A stretch of DNA of 64,000 bases from Eremophila alpestris peregrina (taxonomy: Eukaryota > Chordata > Aves > Passeriformes > Alaudidae), in the NCBI GenBank assembly GCA_009792885.1, contig WMCF01000140.1, positions 2,376-66,375 on the forward strand. Reading direction: 5' to 3'. The notes beneath the pieces were generated by a model, which ran no database searches, had not been told where the DNA came from, and saw only the letters and a program-made list of their open reading frames with translations. This document shows, piece after piece, positions 35,305 through 47,900 of this stretch; position 1 is the stretch's first letter, and each line of letters starts with the position of its first letter. Both the position numbers and the translations under genes were made by a program.

Positions 35305-37624
35305 AGAGATTCTCAGTAAGAACACCTGGGAAAAAACGCCAAAGGAAACACAATTCAAACTTAAATTATATTTTTAGTGTGATTACAGGAAAACCCTCAA
35401 AAAGCCAAGAGCAATTTTTGAGATATTTAAAATTAAGAGTATAAAAACTCCATCAGGTCCATCCATCAGTTTTTGGTTTTTAATCCATGGGGCAACAACT
35501 TTCCTGGCTTTCCAGCAGTTACTACTACAAATCCTGCCCAGGAAATGTCAATCCCCTTTCACAGAAGCTGCTTTTAAAGGGTTTTCAGCCAGATGACATC
35601 TCCAGTTTGCTCACACAGCAATAATAAAAACAGTGTTTGAAAAGCATCCTAAATTATTCTGCAAAAGACCTGATTTACTGTAGAATTAAAATCAATCAAA
35701 CAAACAAAAAGCCCCTCACTTTTGAAAAGCACTTAGAACTCCAGGAAAGCAAAGACACCCAGGGACACTTGTGCTCATCCATCTTCCCACCAGGAGGACA
35801 TCTCAGCAGGTGGTTTGTGTCACTGTGGCGGCAGGGAACGCTTCCAGCTGCTGGAAGTGGAACATCAGCCCAAGCCTCCACTCCACCACAGAGCTTCTCT
35901 GCTCCCTGGGGCTCTTGGCTTCCCAATCCCTCTCTTTGGTGCACATCCAAGAAGCAATTAGCCAAAAGGAGATGGATAAGCTGTGTCCCTTCTGAAGCTG
36001 TTCCTGTGTTGTCTAGTGCTCAGCTAACAGTGGAAAAAGTCATCCATCTCCTTTCTCCAGCATATATTGACACCAAAGGTCTCCCATAAATTCTCACATA
36101 CTCACTTGTCACAGGCAATGTCAGGAACTTGAAGTACATTAACTGCTTGAGTTTAAATTTGGGAGGAAGATTTCCTTCCTTCAAGCCTGAGCATGAGTTT
36201 AAAAATTGAGTAGCAATTTTTTTCCTCAGAACTTTTAGTTCTTTCACCATCAAGAGCTGATATTTATATTCTGGATCAATGCTTATATTTTGCTCAGGAG
36301 CTTAAGCACTTGCTGCACCTGCCTTGTATGATGGAAGCAAACAGCTATAAATCTGGCTATAGCTGAATTTTCCTTCTAAATATTAGTTACTATAGCAAGC
36401 AGCTTCAGTTTTTGCCCACCTGCTTTTGTAGGTGCAGTTCATGTTCACCTTTGCATTTACCCTTCTGAAGACTTTAAGACCCTTCGTCAATATTTCTTTT
36501 AAACAAAAGCTTATTTCTTCCCTCCTCATTTTTTTACTTTTTCTGGTGCAAATAGTAGAAAGACATTACATCAACAATAGAAAAAAAAAATCTCCTCCCT
36601 AGTACAAACCTCTTCCAGTCTCCATTCCAGTTCAAAGGAGTACTTTATTCCTCCAAAGCACCAGTGGACACTTGTTTATGTCTTTCTAAATAAAATTTCA
36701 TCAATATATGCCTAATCTGAGAATGCCACAGACGGCCAGAACTTTGTTTTGGGTTGTCTTTACAAATGTTGGAAACACAATAGCCCAGAACAACTGAAGA
36801 TAAGAGAACAAACAATCCAGTGAGGCCTAAATTGGACGTAAATCAAATTTTCTGTGGTCCAGAATGATTCTACTTGGAAAAAGATCTGAACTGTCTAGAA
36901 GCACTGGCAGCTGTTGCAGGTCTAAGAGATGGAGCAGTGACCTCAGCTTATGGGAAATGAGAAATAATGTCCTTAGTACAAATATTTATGGGGGTTAGAG
37001 TTCAGAATTAGCAGAATCACCCCTCTCCTTCTCTCTAATGTACATACAAACATATACACACCCTCTCTCTCTGCTTCCACATCACATAGAGTAATACATC
37101 TAAATTAGCAAAATTACTCCAGGCTAAGAAAAGAAACAATGACAGGAAAAAGATGGATGATACACATTAAAAATTTAAAAAAAAAAATCAAACATCATGA
37201 ACTCAAACAAATTCAGTTAATATTGGATTTCAAAGCAATCCAGACTTGTTGAGAGATTCCTTCATGGGAACAATCACAAAATCACATCTCTTTCTCACAG
37301 CATTGCATTATAACCATAAGATCATGATTTAGGTATTTATCTCTCCTGATCCCATGCCACTGGAAGGGTGGCAAAAAGTGTCCCAAAGTAACTTGGCCCC
37401 TGCTCAGGACTCAAGACACATTTTGTTGTATTGCTATGGGGTAAGGCAACTGCTTTTGCTCTGGAAGTGCTTGGATACATGTTCAGAGATTAAAGGGAGG
37501 TAGATCTCTTTCCCTGTGTTTGGGGCAGACACAGCCAGTGCCTGTGTGCTTATTGTCATTTCAGAAACCCTTTATCCCATTTGATCAGAGCACACACAGA
37601 CTGTTGGGAAGTGGATCTTCACAT
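35305..37624. other. Intergenic DNA, nothing recognised
   Basis: AT-leaning sequence with short open frames only. A short CT-rich run lies near 37055-37072. I see no gene, RNA gene or intact mobile element. Confidence 0.65.
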
Positions 37625-37770
37625 AAATACAGAATAGTTAAGATTGGAAAGCACCTCTGCACATCTGGTCCAGCCTCTGCTCAAGCAGGGCTGCTTGCAA
37701 CAAGCTTGCTGCAACAATTTTAACTCTAAATATTTCCACATCAACTACAAACCCCTCGCAAGTCAAAAAT
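37625..37770 (-). mobile_element. CR1 LINE remnant
   Basis: CAGAATAGTTAAGATTGGAA followed by AGCACCTCTGCACATCTGGTCCAGCC and CTGCTCAAGCAGGG, then degraded text resembling the TCCACATCAACTACAAACCCC segment, fits the reverse complement of a CR1 3' region. Confidence 0.75.
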
Positions 37771-40700
37771 GTCTCTCTCCTGGCAAATGATCATGAAATA
37801 GTGAAAGTTTTGTTACAGATTTGTCTTAATTCCCCTTTTAAATTAGATTCTTACACAGGTCATAGAATTCATAACTTCCACATGGGCTTACTCAGGAGAA
37901 TATTACATTATTCACAGGACTGCAGCTGGAAATATAAATATAGGTGAAGTGAGGAAAATACTCTTTCCATTCACTGGTATGTCCAAGTACAAGGCCAAAG
38001 TAACCTCATGGAGGAATACAGCAAAGACAGACTATTCCCAAGGAACAGCAGTTACCACATCATGCAGCTTTCATCATGTCACCCTGAAGGGCAAGGAGAG
38101 ATGAGATCAGCAGGACATTACAAAGAAAAAAAAATTACTTTACTGCATCATGAATTTAATTTCTACCACTTGCAACACCAAAATCTTGCTCTGTGTCATT
38201 TCTGTAGGATGTATTAGCTGGCAGGTAGAAAACAGCAAGAATAAAGAAACAGCCCCAAATCCCTCTCTCTTGGTAACAATCTGTGCTGATAGTATTCCAG
38301 AAGGAATGTCACAACTCTCCTGTTTGTTTTCTCTTTGTTTCAGGACTGTTTCCATGGATGCCCAAACCTAGGCCCCATTGAAGGGTTCCCCAGAGCACAA
38401 CACCCTGCAGCAGCAGGTCACAGACCAAGCATCACATGCAGAGCACAAGCAGAGTTCCAGTGGCACAGTGAACACATCCAGCCCTTGCAAAGACCATTCC
38501 CTCTTCAGGGTATGGGCACAGAAGCATTTGAGAAAGGAGAGACAAGCCCTGGAATGCCTTTGGAAGTGCAGAGAAATGATGTGGTCCCTTGTGCTGCGTT
38601 AGCTTTTACTTCTAGAGAGGGAGAACTCTCCCAAATCAGCCTGAGGCAGTGTTCAGTGCTGGGGTGGATGCAGTTACTGCTCCACCACACCCCAATGCAC
38701 CCATCCATGCAGTGACCAGCTTGGGACAAACACGTTCTGCAATGCCCCCCTTTCTCAGCTGGGAAACCATCCCTATGTGTCTTTAAGTTCACCATGACTG
38801 CATCTCCCACGATATCTGAAGTTACAAGTACTGTAAGTGCAGCTAAAGCCAGCTGGCTCTTGTGAAATCTTGTTTGTTTCTTGGAGAGAGCAGAGCTGAA
38901 CGCAGATCTTCATGGTGGTTCAACAACTGTAATCCGCTGTCCACGTGCCAAAATGGAATATGTTATCTGCCAGAAAATGACTTTCCCAACACTGCCCATG
39001 CTATTATCTCAAAGCTGACCTGCAATCATTAACTTCCAAGCATCTGGGAGGTTAAATTGCTCAGTGCTTTGTCTCCTTTTATGCAAAAGTAATACTCATT
39101 ACATAAGAATCACGATTTAATTTATACCATTCTCCTACTCAGGAAAAAATAGAGAATGAATGCCTGCATAAGCCACATTGTAACACCCTCATTACTTTTA
39201 TCAAGTGCAGTCTTGATTGATTTTCTCTGTAAAAGCTGCATTACCTGCTCCACGAGCCCCCAGCAAATGCTAAAGAAGGTCACTCTGACATTAATGTGAC
39301 CAGCTACTGACCTCTGCCTCGTTCAACTGCTGAACTCATACTGCCATGAATTCCAGCCATGGCATACTTCACATGGCATTTGGGGAGACTTTTCTAGGGA
39401 AAAACCAGCTGTATCTTAAAAAGAATGCTGAAGGTACAAATCCCAAGCAATGGGGGCTTAAGAGTGAAAAGCAAGAGTTACGGGTCTTGTTACAAGTCTG
39501 AAGGTTTGCTCTCAAACCTTAATGGGCTGTTCATGTTGTTGATCTAAAACTCACCTTTTCCCTACCCATTCCCTGTGGGGGCTGTCAGCTGACCCGGGAG
39601 ATAAATCGGGACCCACTGGCTTTGCCACAGGCCACAGTGACTCTGTGTCCCAAACAGTGGAAGGCTGTCCCCTGTGGCAGGTTGTCTCCTGTGTAGGAGT
39701 CCATGAGTGCACGTTATCAGGGGATGACAGTGTCTTCTGACAGCAGATGAAGGGAAAGGCTGTGTAATGCCAGACCCAGGAGGGAGAACCAGGAGGACAC
39801 TGAAATAGGCACAGACTCATCTTCCTTTCTCTTGGCTGCCCCACCCTCCACCCCCAGCCTGTCTCGTCTCCTCATCCTTTGTCCCCACCCTGTTCTTTTC
39901 CCTTCCCTTCCCCTGCTGTCAGGCACAGGTTCCTGGCCTGCTTCTAAATCTTTCCCCAGCTCTTCATGCCAAGGACTACTCTGGACTACTTTTCCTTTGT
40001 CTTTCACTATGGCTCCTAGCCATGTGCTCCAAAGCTGTGTTTCCTTTCCCCAGTGCTTCTTAATCCCTGCCTCCTTTCTTGAAGTTCAAAGCCCATGTCC
40101 TCCTTCCTCAGCCAATCCTTATAACCCTATAGCTTATTTTTCCCATAGGCTCCTTAATTTTCCTTTCCCCTAGGACTTCTCCATCTCATGGTAGTTCCCA
40201 GCTCTCCATTTCACCCCCTGGCAGGATGGCAGTCTCCCTGAGTCCATCAGACTGTCCATCACCTGTAACTCACCTTACAAAACTCTTCAGTCTTCTTCAA
40301 AGAAGGTACCATGGCATCTATCACCTCAGCAGGTGCAACCAATTCCAAACCCAGACATTGTCTAGGAGTGCTTCACTGCAGGGAAAAATAACAAAAATAT
40401 ATGAGCCAAACTTCACCAAATATTTACGTGCCACAAGCATTGAGGGCTCCCATTCTGACTAATCACACACCTTGAGTCATTGCAACACAGCCAACAAATA
40501 CCTTGGAAAAACAACAAAAAACTCAGCAAGCAAACAATGATAGAAGCCTTCCCCTCAAAGACCAGCAAGTCAAAGTCATTGCAAATAATGATATTAATGA
40601 ATTAACTGAAACCCAGGTGGCCAGACAGATTATTTAAAACATATGTTTGCATACACACATTATACATGCAAGGATGGATAGAACTCAGAAGTGTGCTCTG

Positions 40701-41190
40701 AAGTTTATTTTGTAAAAATCACCCTGGCCAAGGCAAATGCTGGATTTTAGCTGTTATTTCCATTCACAATTGAATTGCAATTTTTCAGACAGATTAATCT
40801 CAGAGTTTTCATATTAAGATGACAGCTGTTTATGAATCAATTTATGGGCTTTGTCATCTAATGATTCATGTGTTTTAAAATGACCGAGCTAATATTGATG
40901 ATCCCTTTCACTGGAAATGGGAGTTACACATCCCATTTTCCATCACTTGCTCCTAGTGTGAATTTGGCTTTTTCTCTGATTGCTTCCTTGCCCATTGTTG
41001 GGTTTGCCACTGTTGTGGCTGACGTGCACAGAGACAAGGAGAGTCACTGTGAGCTATTGGCTGCTCTCCTGACATCAGTGTGTGGGTGCAGAGCCAGGGT
41101 TAGTCACTCAGCCCAGCTGTGCGGGCCTGCAGGGAGCACCGTGTCCTCTGTCACATCTGGGAGCGCGGCAGCCACACGCGGGGCTGTGCC
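37771..41190. other. Intergenic DNA with pyrimidine-rich segment
   Basis: No gene recognised. A strongly pyrimidine-biased plus-strand segment spans about 39838-39921 and continues more weakly to about 40210. It explains the Ser/Pro/Leu-rich open frames there, which I do not regard as coding. Confidence 0.65.
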
Positions 41191-41917
41191 GGGGATGGCA
41201 TCCCGGCGGAGTGCAGCCTGCCAGAGCCCGGCTCCCGGGGATGGCATCCCGAGGGAGTGCAGCCTGCGAGAGCCCGGCTCCCGGGGATGGCATCCCGGGG
41301 GAGTGCAGCCTGCGAGAGCCCGGCTGCTGGGGATGGCATCCCGGGGGAGTGCAGCCTGCCAGAGCCCGGCTNNNNNNNNNNNNNNNNNNNNNNNNNNNNN
41401 NNNNNNNNNNNNNNNNNNNNNNNNNNNNNNNNNNNNNNNNNNNNNNNNNNNNNNNNNNNNNNNNNNNNNNNNNNNNNNNNNNNNNNNNNNNNNNNNNNNN
41501 NNNNNNNNNNNNNNNNNNNNNNNNNNNNNNNNNNNNNNNNNNNNNNNNNNNNNNNNNNNNNNNNNNNNNNNNNNNNNNNNNNNNNNNNNNNNNNNNNNNN
41601 NNNNNNNNNNNNNNNNNNNNNNNNNNNNNNNNNNNNNNNNNNNNNNNNNNNNNNNNNNNNNNNNNNNNNNNNNNNNNNNNNNNNNNNNNNNNNNNNNNNN
41701 NNNNNNNNNNNNNNNNNNNNNNNNNNNNNNNNNNNNNNNNNNNNNNNNNNNNNNTGCAGCCTGCCAGAGCCCGGCTCCCGGGGATGGCATCCCGAGGGAG
41801 TGCAGCCTGCCAGAGCCCGGCTCCCGGGGATGGCATCCCGAGGGAGTGCCGCCTGCGAGAGCCCGGCTGCTGGGGATGGCATCCCGGGGGAGTGCAGCCT
41901 GCCAGAGCCCGGCTGCG
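41191..41917. repeat. GC-rich 46-bp minisatellite array
   Basis: Units begin GGGGATGGCATCCCG and are exactly 46 bp apart: starts at 41191, 41237, 41283, 41329, then after a gap 41780, 41826 and 41872. Each unit carries a perfect 6-bp inverted repeat with one spacer base (GGGATG-G-CATCCC) and an AGAGCCCGGCT segment. Units differ at a few recurrent sites (CCAGAG/CGAGAG; CTCCCG/CTGCTG), giving variant types. Since 46 is not a multiple of 3, all three frames are read in turn and long open frames across it are artefacts. The array stands out as an island of very high GC in AT-leaning intergenic DNA. Confidence 0.95.
41372..41754. other. Assembly gap (383 N) inside the minisatellite
   Basis: Unresolved bases flanked on both sides by the same 46-bp repeat. 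The distance between flanking unit starts (41329 to 41780, 451 bp) is not a multiple of 46, so the gap length is an estimate or hides irregular units. True copy number is unknown. Confidence 0.97.
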
Positions 41918-44900
41918 GGGCTCAGCTCCTGCGTGTCCATACACGGCCGGGAGGGCGCTGCCAAGGCAAGGCCATGGAGGAGACGCTGCTGGCCAAGCCG
42001 ATCTTGTGTTAAATAGCACTTCAACAGTTCAGAGCCAACATCCTTCCTTGTTTCTACTGATGTAAAAACAAATTGCTCTGGGACGTTTTGCAAACAGGCA
42101 AGAAGAGAGTGATTAAGCATTTCTTTAAGGTTTTTACTTCCCATTGTCTTCCCTGGCCCCCCTAAAGCTACCATGATGCTGTCCCTCAAAGCAGGGACAC
42201 CATGCAAGGGAAAGACTGGATGTACAGTTAGCAGGGACATCAATCCCCGTGCAGAGTATGGAAAAAATAACAGGATGTGCACGGGATATATCCCCAGGCT
42301 ACCTCACCTACTTGGCTGGAATTTGTAACATTCCAACCAAGTAACAATGGTTACTTCAAATAGCACCTCTCATTGACTTCTTTGGCAGCCATCTCCAGAT
42401 GGGATTTTTTGGGCACACAGATACCAGATGAAGGTATTGAAATATTTTTGCCTGCAGCACTTGTGCATTCCCAAGCAAAGTGTACAAGATCCTTTATAGC
42501 CCTGCATCAAATGACTTCACCTCGTGCTGAACAATTCCTGTCATTTTCACTAACAGTCTCCTGTCACAACCCCACCACCACAGACACTGTAAGGTGACAC
42601 CAGTGCCATGCCAACTACTTCATTTTTATTAAGGATATTTGTAGAGGTGACTTTCCAGGACAATTTGTTCCAACTTCCTTCTTACAGTGGTACCAAGTAG
42701 CCCATAAGGCATCATTAGGTCATTAGTTGCTGAAATATGGTTCTCCTTTCTTCCTTATAAACAGCTTGCTGCTTTTTTGGACCTTTTGGGTTTTTAACTA
42801 TTTAGCTATTTATTTTCAGGTTAGAAATATGACCTCATGCACAAATTTATGATTGAGCAGAGTTATTTTTATGGAACACTGGGTTTTTTCCTAGTGGCCA
42901 GTTTCACCACAGAGACATGGATGAGAATAAATACCTTTCCCAGCTGTGGCTGAGGAATGCAGAACAGAATGGAGCAGCAGAGACCTGTGATCTTTAGCAA
43001 CATTTCAGAAATTCTGAAGGGGAAGAACCTGAGTACAACCTGAGTACAGCCCAAAGAATTTACTTCAGGTAGTCAAAAAAAAAGTCTTTCCTTATGTGTT
43101 TCTTTTTTTTCTGTAAGCACTAGAGTCAATCCCTTTCCTCCTTTTCTCCATCTATATTCTCTGGTTTCTAGAAGATTCCATGCTCCATAAAGGCAAATAG
43201 ATGAGACAGTTATAAATATCATAGCAAAACTCAGGAGCTCAGGGCAGGAGAGCACGAAGAAGTAGCAAGTGCAATATAAGGAATGAGTTACTGCCAATAT
43301 ATGTCTTCTCCAGAGCCTATAACAAATAAAAGGTTAGGTTATTCATCTAATAAACCTGTGATTTTAATCAACAATTCGTTCAGCTGTTATTCTGAACCAA
43401 CCATTCCACATTTAGTGCAGCCTGGCCAGTGCCACTCCACTCCCAGACACACACAATTAGTTTTTCAGGAGTCAGCTGGACCTATTGGGAGCTCTGTTTC
43501 AAACTTTTTTCAGGCTTAGGGGATGATTACAAATAAATTCCTGTCACTGGAGCTTTTAGCTTGATGACAGACCTTTCCTGTCATTCTTCACTACACTCTC
43601 ACCTTCAATACCACAAGCACAAGCTTCTAGAGAAATTCATGTTTTAGGGTATCCCTGTGTTGCCTGCCATTTTCAGCAGTTGCTTCTTGAACATCTCCCA
43701 TGCTCTCCAAATTCAGCACCAATAAAGCATCTCAGCACTCTGCAGTCAGTTCAGGCCTCAATCCAAATCCCTTAAAAATCTGTTGGACTCTTTGAAGTGC
43801 TGATGGCAGCCATTGTTTTTAAGACATTTGAGTTCCCAGCCAGCTCTCACCAGAAGTCCTGGCTCCATGCATCATGTGTGAAACTGCCTGGGTCTTGGAT
43901 GTGCAGCAAGGACAATGGAGTAAAACTGTTACAGAAATAATGATGAAGTGATTTGTTTAATTTAAAAGCATAATCTGTAACTTTATCCAACTTTTTTTTT
44001 TTTTTAATGCAACTGTACTTAGCAGATGGAAGCAATTTTTCTGAAAAGAGGCCCCTGAAAATTATGAAGGGGTAAACAAATGTGTTTTGGCTGCCACATA
44101 CCCAAGACACAACACCAAATTCTTAGTGACCTAGGAAAAAAGCTGCAGCTTATGTGTTGCTATATCCTGTGTTAGGAGACAACAGAGGTGAATAGGTTTG
44201 GTTGTTAGGAGGAGTGAAGCAGGGTACCTTTGTTCTTCCACTCACACACAAAATACAACAGCACTAAATAGTCTTTATTCTTATTTCAGTGTCTTGACGT
44301 GAGCTTTGTGTACCATCTTCAAAAAAAGAGCTTAGCTTATTTTATGATGTTTGGGTTACTCCCACAGGAGGTAATTGAAAACACAATTACATTACCCTTC
44401 AGACACAAATCTTTTTTCCAGGATGGTTACATGCAAGAAGGCAAACTGTAAGCATTGCAAGCAATGGGATGCAAAGACTGGCACAAACTGTGTGCAATTA
44501 TCATGAGACTGGATGGAACTGGCCAGAATCCAGATGTGGTACAAATGAGCATAAACAAAGCAATTGCATTTCCTTACCTCCTGTCTGAATCGATCTACTG
44601 ATTTTAGCAGATGAAAAGCAGTGGTACTGGGAGGAATTCAGCTGTAATTCCTGCTCTGTTGTATGGAGCTGAACTTTCAGTCATTTCAACCTGCAAAAGA
44701 TAGAGAATATGTTTAAGGAATTCAAAGCAGAACATTACAAAGCAGAGGTCAGATCCCAACCACTTTTAAAAGAAAACACAAATTATTGAGATCTCTACTA
44801 TGAAACTTGAGTGCAATCAGGATTAAGGTTCTAGGCCATAGGAGAAAAATCACATGTAATAAAGTAACACTGCACTGTTCCAAAGGAGTATAAGAAAAAA

Positions 44901-47900
44901 TGTACTGGCATGTGCTTCTGGTGTTATAAGACAGGCCAACCAAAACTTGTTGGGATAAAACTCCTTACAAATTTGCAGGAAGATGAAGCTGCATTCAGAA
45001 TGAGCACAGCTCAGAGGAGGGCTACCCATAGCAAACAAGTGATGTTCCAGGTGAAATGCACTTTCACTGGAATGTGTTTTATGATTTTCACATCAATGTA
45101 TTCAAACTAGGAATGACTCCATCTTCACTGGCCATAAAGTACAATCTCACAACATTACTTTTTGTTACTTTTCAAGGGAAATAATTTGTCAGAAATGTTT
45201 GCAGACACAGCACCTGCTGCTAGCCCTTTCCCAGGAAGCAGCTGCCAGCAGGGTAAAGATCCAGCCCTAACAGCTCATTTCCATCTCCCTTTGCTGCTCG
45301 ATTGTCCCTGTTGATCTTTAACTCCCAGCTGTTAGAGAAAGGAGAGCTTTTTGACTCCAGGGACTGCAGCCACAGCCCATGGAAAGCAGAAGCCAGCAAA
45401 AGTCAATGTTGGTACACCCAGCTCCCTCCCCACAACAGACAGACCTCATTTTTTCGGATGAGACACATCCCCGTCACGCCACTAAACAAAAACTCATTTT
45501 TTTTAAGTGTATGACACAATGGAGGAAAGAGGTTAGTGCTGAGGGTAAATTCCAAATGGCTGGGATGTTTTCCTAGACTGTCTCTTACATAACCCCCAAA
45601 ATTCAGCCTCACAGCAGCTGCTGGGAGCAGAGGGGAGTGGGCAGGGAGCTCACTGACAATATCAGGCACATGTGCACGTACACACACAGCCACCACACAC
45701 GAGGCAATGAGAATTAGCTAGTCCACTCCAAATGTCAGCCAATTTATGTAATATCCTTTTACTCAGCAGTTCTTATTCACTGGAGGGGGAAGAATCTCAA
45801 AAATTTTGTCAGCAGTCTCTGGAGGATTGAAAATGAGGGAAGTCAGTTGGATTTATAGTGTCTCTCCAGTCAGTGTTGTTGTCTGCCTGACAGTCTGTAC
45901 ATCAATTAAATAACCAGTGAGTAAGCAGGTATTCACCTCATAAGAACCACCAATGGGCTTAGTTTTAATGAGTTCTAATTGTTATTAACAGCAGCTGTCA
46001 TTTGAAGTTGACTAAGCACAACAGCTCTGGGCTGCTGCTGCTCATCTTTATCCCATGAGGCACAGAAGGCTTCTTGCAGAAAGCACTTTGTCTAGGGAAT
46101 GGTTTCTCAGATGGTGGAAAGCCAGGAAGCACAGATCAGATGACAGCAGTGCTGAGACTTTCTGATTTAACACACCTAGGACATGAGGCAAGAGCTGAAA
46201 AGTGGAAGTATGGACATGAACAGACTGGATATAAATAAAGGCAACTATTTCCCCAGACAACCTCTCTGTTAAAGAAATACTCTGCTGGTAATTGCAATCA
46301 GAAACAGGAGCTTTTGTAAAGACCAGAGTAAAGCTTACAATGCACATCAAGCAGAATTCTGAAATTAAATTATCTCCCTTCAGAGGTATTGAAAAATCTA
46401 AGAAAAATTTAAGCTTGAAGTTCCAAAACCACGTAAAGAAATTCACAATGAAATACATGGCTTCTATTTCCACAACAGTGTCATAAGGGAAAAACAAAAC
46501 ATTGGATCAGCAAGCAAAAAAGCTTGAATTTTTACATTTATTGCAGGACTTGTTTTTACCAAGGATACCTCCATTGGTTTCAAATGTCCAAAGGAAACTC
46601 TGAGGAGGCTTTCCTTAAAAGCCATTGGTTCCATTGGTTTATGCTCCTCTTCAAAGCAGAAAATTCCGTTCTTCCTATTCCAAACATTTTAATAACTGAT
46701 TATTTCTTTAGAATTATATATATGAGGTAGAGGATTTTTCTTTTGGTGTAAATTAGGATGGTTCCAAAACCTGTGTTGTGTTAGCCCTACTATTTTGTGC
46801 CTGACAGATCAAACCATTTTCTTGCAGCTACTTTGAACTTCCCTGAGAAACTAATTTGTTTATTCAGTCTCAGATTAAGATCTCTGATCTTCATGGAGAA
46901 ATTTTATTCTGGAGATTTTTGTTTCATTACAGTCATCTTCAGTTCTTAGGAATACTTCTAGTTTTGATGGAGAGGACAAATCAATGTAACATACAGATCT
47001 AAGCTCTAAAACTGAGGGTAACACTTTTCTGTGAAAGGCAGGGCATGCCTAGAAAAAAAGAGTCTGGTTTAAAGGACAAAATTGCTCAGCAATGATTTTA
47101 AATATTGTGTCATCATCCCTTTCATTTATTTACAGAATTCTTCTACTGGCTTTTCTTTTTCAAGGACTAAAGTTTCCATTTGTTCCTCTTGCAAATACAG
47201 CAGTAAACAATAACATAAGTTCTCATTACAAATACTTAGATGACTTTGCTGAAAGCACTTTTACCTCATGTCCCAAGAGCCATCAGATCCAGTCTGGCTT
47301 AAGCCAGCAAAATGTTCCTTTAGAAAAAAGCAAGAAATGAGAACATATTGGAGACTGTGTTCTAGTTAAGTGTAAAATGGTTATGTCCCAACATATCATT
47401 GTCAATGGCCCTTATTGAAATGAATCCAGCTGATAGGAGGTGAATGAGCCATCTCCTGGAACAAGAGGCACATTTCTATTTGCCATGACTACAGAATGTC
47501 ATCACCTGCCCTTACATCAGAGCTCTAAAAAACACATCAAGCTCCACACTTGCTCTAAATCCTCCTGTACTCAGCCTCTTGACTGAAACATGGATTTGAG
47601 CAATGCCCCATGAGGTGCCCCCTCCAAAAAACCCCACCTGTGGAGGGCAGGCAGACCCCACAGACCTTGCAGTCTGCAGGAGGACAGGTGGGAATTTCTA
47701 GAACTGAGATTAATATGTCAGCCCTCTACCACTAGAGAAAGAAGCAGAGAATGGATTTTTATTTTCAATTTGGAGTTTGTTTTAGAGATGTTGAATTTGT
47801 AATTATATCATGCTGGCTGAATGCTTAGTTGTGTTGTGGCACTCTTCCCAGAGATCCTCGTGGATGCAGCTTTTAACAATTTCTTTCTGTTTCACAGATG

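Noticed and set aside
41191..41917. Regularly spaced repeats resembling a CRISPR array
   Set aside because: Units are head-to-tail with no unique spacers, in a vertebrate genome. This is a minisatellite.
40868..42282. Several long open frames (about 240-390 codons) on both strands across the minisatellite
   Set aside because: They consist of translated 46-bp repeat in rotating frames and 383 unknown bases. The same repeat is open in five frames, the mark of an artefact.
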